NCBI RefSeq assembly: GCF_949987515.2
Contig: NC_082687.1
Coordinates: 123,361,838-123,425,837 of the forward strand
Reading direction: 5' to 3'
Source: Delphinus delphis
Lineage: Eukaryota; Chordata; Mammalia; Artiodactyla; Delphinidae
Length of the DNA stretch: 64,000 nt
How positions within the stretch are numbered: position 1 is the first letter of the stretch; each line of letters starts with the position of its first letter. Made by a program: the position numbers and the translations under genes. The notes beneath the pieces were generated by a model. It did no database searches and was not told the DNA's origin. It was given only the letters and a program-made list of their open reading frames with translations. Shown piece by piece: positions 59,930 through 64,000 of the stretch.

Positions 59930-61440
59930 AATACACTCTGGTCCATGTTCTTATTAATTCATATTCCCAGTGATAGTCTGACCATATATAATCATAGTCT
60001 GACCATATATAATCATATAAGTAAATATCACTTTTATTTCTTTACATAAAAGGCAAATCATGGTTCCTAACCTCACTTTTTTTTACTTAACAATATATCT
60101 TAACATGTATTTCAGTAGTGTATTCTGTAACTCTTAATAGATATTACATCCCTATTTTAAAATACAAGGTCTCCAGTTGATATTAAGTTTGGTTGCTCCC
60201 ACACTTTTGAAATCAAACATTGCCACAATGAATCCTTTACTCACATATATGTATATGTGTATACATATGAGTACTTCTATAAAAATATTTTACAATTAAA
60301 ATTTCTTGTTCAAAAAATATATGCCTTGCTAGTTTGATATTGTCAAAATGCCTGCTAAAGATAGTATACTAAAAAAAATACCTTTAAGAATGTCTGTTTC
60401 CCCACTCCTAAAGATACAACATTACAAATTGGTATGAAATTTTTTTCTCACTGTATTTTTAATTTGCTATTCTTTCAAATTTCCTAAGGGTGCTCATTTT
60501 TGTTTCATGAATTTAAAAGCCAATATGTCTATTTCCTGTTGGGGAAGTCTTTATTGATGCCTTTTGCCCATTTTATATTCTTTGTCTATATATATTTTCT
60601 TTTTTTTCAAATTCTTTATATTTTAAGTGTATTTTACTGATAGTCCTCATCAAACATGTATCTTTAATATTTTTAAGTTGGTCTTTTATTTTTTAATGTA
60701 TAAAAATATCTTCTATGGAGAATTTTAAAATATTTATTCAAAAACATTTATCAGTCTTTTCTGTTATGAATGTCTGGGTACCATCCCTAGGAAGGATTTC
60801 TTTGCTATCATTATATGAAATGTAAGTCTTTGATATTTCCTTTTATTCTTTCTTTACTTACATTTAAATTTTTATTTTTCTAGAAGTTCTTTTGTTTAAG
60901 TCAGCTAGCCAAGTGTATTTATTTCCTATGATTATACAATTGTCCCTATACCATTTCTGTGCTCTTTTGAAGTATTCTTCTTATTATATTTTCTTTTTAC
61001 CCATATATATGTGTCTGTTTCTGGTCTATGTTTTATTACTCTTTCTACCTCTGCACCAGGAGCAAACAACTTTAATTGCTTTAGCTTTATAGTATTTACA
61101 TAAGATAGAATATATTATCTCTTCTTTACCTTTTATTCTTCCCCTCATAACTACTTTCCAGAATTTTTCTGGTTATTCTTACACATTTTCCAAATTAATG
61201 CTAGAAACATCTCTTATTCTAAAAAATCTGTATGAATAATTTTAATGATATCTCATTAAGCTATAAAATAACTTAAGAAGAATTGTCATCTGTACAATTC
61301 TAAGTCCTTTATTCCAACAAAGGCATTTATCTTTCAATTTATTCAGAATTCTTGTTCCATTGGTAGCATTTTATAATTTTCTTATTAAGTTTATACCTGG
61401 GGATCTTTGCCTTTCTGCTGTTTTAAATGGTGGCAGACTT
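59930..61440 (-). mobile_element. Ancient L1 relic, antisense
   Basis: A 1.5-kb antisense L1 remnant is recognised from 'gctcccacacttttgaaatc', 'caaaatgcctgctaaagatag', 'gatgccttttgcccatttta', 'ctttattccaacaaaggcatt' and 'agtttatacctggggatct'. Stops occur in all frames. A perfect 21-bp tandem duplication sits at 59975-60016 and a TA-rich patch at about 60241-60270. Confidence 0.65.
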
Positions 61441-62710
61441 AGCAATTGCCCCTTGGGTTAAATTCAGTAACTTCTTTAAACTTCAGTTTATGCTGCTATC
61501 CTTAGATGTGGCATTTGGGAAGGTTCTAAATCCCTCAGTAGCCACGCAAGGCAGATTAAGAATATGATAATATAGGTTCACATTGAAGACGCAATAGCAA
61601 TGTGTACAAAAGATTCACATTAAGATTTTGTTTTCTTTTGTTGTTGTTGTTTTTAATGCAGCTGATGCCCATGCCTAAGAAAGAACTATCAGTATGTTAA
61701 GGGCGCATACATAATGGCTGGGCTTGAGATCAGGGCTTTAGTTCTGGAAGCTGGGCATATTAGTTGCTAATGGACATGAGTTAAAGGGGATAGTACTTAA
61801 GAAGAGACTAATCTGATAGGCGGACTTCATACCTTATTGTGAAAAGAGTTATAATAAGGATTCCTATGTCTTGACATTTACACAGAAACCAAGAGTATAT
61901 CACTCTATACTAGACATGGGTAATGGGTCTGGCTGGACGCTCCAGGAGGGGACAGAAACCTGAAAAATTTCACGACATCCCCCAACACACAGAAAATCAT
62001 TGATCTAAAAACAAACCAAGAAAAGATTATTTTAAACTTCTCCACCTATCTTAATACTATCTTAAACTCCCCACAATCAGAGATATTGGAGCTAAAAGTA
62101 TGTGAAGACTACTAGTATTATTCTTTTCCCTGTCATATGTTATGTTGGCTTGGAAACTGGAACAAGCTAGCACCGATCGGTCACTGCATCAAGCTCTGAG
62201 AAATGAGAAGGCAGAGGTGGGGGGAAATATGCCCAAAGAACTATAGCTCTGTCTCTGTGCCTTATTTCTTGCTGCTTCCCCAGTGGTCATTCTTTCCTAG
62301 GAACTACAGGTATCTGCTTTGCAAATATACTCAATTCTGCTCCAGGGGTTACCACCGTGATAACTTTCGTTACAGATCCAAAAAACAAGCCTGAATGTGT
62401 TTTTGCTTTTATTACAATGGAGATTCCCATTTAATAAGTTAGAATTCTCCATTCTGACAAAAGAGCAATTTGAAGAATAAACGTATCTATGTAATTAAAG
62501 TCCAAATATGAGCCCATTTAAAAATGTGTTTGTTTAATTTACAAATATCTCTACATGGAACTAAATTACTTAGTATATAATATCTTTATTTTCAGCTTTC
62601 CATAGAATTTAGGCATTTTCCATGAATGAGCTTTATGAATGAAGTCATCTGTACAATGTCACTTTCTTATGGGACTCCAAAAGTAATAAGGGAAAATAGA
62701 GTCAGTAATA
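61441..62710. other. Unique stretch without recognisable gene
   Basis: No repeat or exon was recognised. The 63-codon frame at 62203-62394 has no known domain. Confidence 0.5.
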
Positions 62711-62714
62711 TTCT

Positions 62715-62855
62715 AAACATTCATTCACTTAATAAATGTTTATTGTTGGTATTTTTCTAGACTGTAGAAATACAGTAGTATAGAACCAAATCTTTGCCCC
62801 CGTGGAAGTTACACTCTGGTTGGGATAGATATGTAGTAATAATTTTTTAAAAGAT
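62715..62855 (-). repeat. L2-type LINE fragment
   Basis: Antisense L2 3' end: 'attcattcacttaataaatgtttattg', then 'tctttgcccccgtggaagttacactctgg'. Confidence 0.8.
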
Positions 62856-63385
62856 TAAGTTAAATATATTCAATGTATGTTACTCTGGAGATAATAGGAC
62901 TCAGTGGGAAGTTGAAATTTTAATATTTTAAGGACGGGAGGGAGCCAGCCTGCATGTAATATGTCTGTCCAATAGTGAGTCTCCCTAGCTCCAGCAGTTC
63001 CAGCTTGCCTCTGTTCTGATCGACTGAAGGCCATGAAGTAACAGCTGTTAAATACTTTGGATATCATTCTTAAGTGGCCATCTATTGTTTTCACAGAAAC
63101 CACCCCCACTCTTTTTTTTTCTGGGACCATCTGCCTTTCTTTCTGAATCCTAAATCCATCTTTCTGAGTCCAAAAATGATGGACCCAGGATTAAGCTTCA
63201 GCCAAAACCTGGCCAATCATAGACCTTCCTAGGTTTCAAACCATAGATCTAAGGAAAGGTTCTCAGTGTCCTTCTATGGGCGAAATGGTGATGTGTAGAG
63301 CACAACTTCTGCCAGTTGCATATCATATATACATATGAATCTTCCTTTTTTGTGTGCCTGATTAAAGCTGAATTTATGTCACTTA
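62856..63385. other. Unassigned stretch
   Basis: No repeat or gene is recognised. The 86-codon minus-strand frame at 62870-63130 lacks family resemblance. Confidence 0.5.
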
Positions 63386-63781
63386 TAAAAAATAATTAAA
63401 AAAAAAATTTTTTTAATTTATTTTTTGGCTGCATTGGGTCTTCGTTCCTGCATGCAGGCTCTCTCTAGTTGTGGCGAGCGGGGGCTACTCTTAGCTGTGG
63501 TGCATGGGCTTCTCATTGCGTTGGCTTCTCTTATTGTGGAGCATGGGCTCTAGGTTCACGGGCTTCAGTAGTTGCAGCACACGGGCTCAGTAGTTGCAGC
63601 ACTGGGGCTCAGTAGTTGTGGCTCGTGGGCTATAGAGTGCAGGCTCAGTAGTTGTGGCACATGGGCTTAGTTGCTCTACGGCATGTGGGATCTTCCTGGG
63701 CCAGGGATCAAACCCATGTCCCCTGCATTGGCAGGTGGATTCTTAACCACCGCGCCACCAGGGAAGTCCCTAAAAAATAAT
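63386..63781 (-). mobile_element. Full-length long CHR-type SINE with perfect duplications
   Basis: Duplications TAAAAAATAAT at 63386-63396 and 63771-63781 flank a 374-bp reverse-orientation SINE. It has a T-rich tail, then 'ggctgcattgggtcttcg', repeated 'cgggcttcagtagttg' and 'ctcagtagttg' units, and a tRNA-like head ending 'ccaccagggaagtccc'. The head is shared with the short CHR SINEs, but the body is longer and contains four or five 'cagtagttg' repeats. It belongs to an older, broader cetartiodactyl SINE class. Confidence 0.93.
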
Positions 63782-63794
63782 CTTAAATAACACA

Positions 63795-64000
63795 ATCAAT
63801 TATGTACTAGACACTGTGGTATTATCTATAAACACTGTTAGTATTTCTCAAGATTAAGCCAAAGAAATTTGATTTAATTACAAATCTAAATCAGAGAGCA
63901 CTATCACATTAACCATCTCATTTAATCTTTACAAAACTCACCATGTGGCTTACTTCAACTGGGTGACTTCCCAATTTCATACAGACAGTTAAGTTGCAGA
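63795..64000 (-). repeat. MIR SINE running off the window
   Basis: Antisense MIR-like order: 'atgtactagacactgtgg', 'catctcatttaatctttac' and 'acagacagttaagttgcag'. It is truncated by the window end. Confidence 0.6.

Noticed and set aside
63560..63660. Spaced direct repeats resembling a CRISPR array
   Set aside because: The repeats are short, imperfect and unevenly spaced, lie inside a SINE, and the DNA is mammalian.

Overview
The window is mammalian nuclear DNA, most likely from a toothed whale or another cetacean. The best evidence is four copies of the short tRNA-related CHR SINE typical of cetaceans, one longer CHR-type SINE (plus a fragment of a second), and abundant cetartiodactyl-type L1. 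No BovB or Bov-tA repeats were recognised, which argues against a ruminant. Apart from the young repeats, base composition is AT-rich and old mammalian repeats (MIR, L2, MLT1, Tigger, hAT-Charlie) are scattered throughout, as in an intergenic desert or a very long intron. No host protein-coding exon, rRNA, functional tRNA, CRISPR array or operon was found. Family names come from recognising consensus features by eye, not from a search.

Layout. 1-9.4 kb: mostly unique AT-rich DNA with an L2, a hAT-type element, an L1 tail, an LTR-like repeat split by a CHR SINE, and an old retroposon end. 9.4-15.4 kb: MIRs, one split by a 461-bp solo LTR, then a complete 870-bp Tigger-type DNA transposon, an MLT1 end and a MER5A-like element. 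16.6-19.5 kb: a CHR SINE with perfect target-site duplications and an old L1 tail. 22.26-29.62 kb: a full-length minus-strand L1 inserted into a MIR. 30.5-35.4 kb: a twin-primed (inverted) L1 tail, a 593-bp solo LTR with internal repeats, and a second inverted L1 composite. 35.4-48.9 kb: largely unique DNA, broken by an L1 tail, one LTR and one CHR SINE. 48.9-58.3 kb: a nested stack in which an MLT1 LTR and an old plus-strand L1 are interrupted by a younger minus-strand L1, itself carrying a CHR SINE, a truncated L1 end and a 78-bp tandem duplication. 58.3-64 kb: old retroposon remnants, a MIR, an L2 and a full-length long CHR-type SINE.

Nothing here works as a gene set. The only substantial coding relics are L1 ORF1 and ORF2. 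The second L1 keeps a 391-codon open reverse-transcriptase stretch with its catalytic aspartates. The first L1 has lost them. I saw no convincing new biological system. The notable signals are insertion chronology, two twin-priming-type rearrangements, L1 5'UTR divergence, and small exact tandem duplications.
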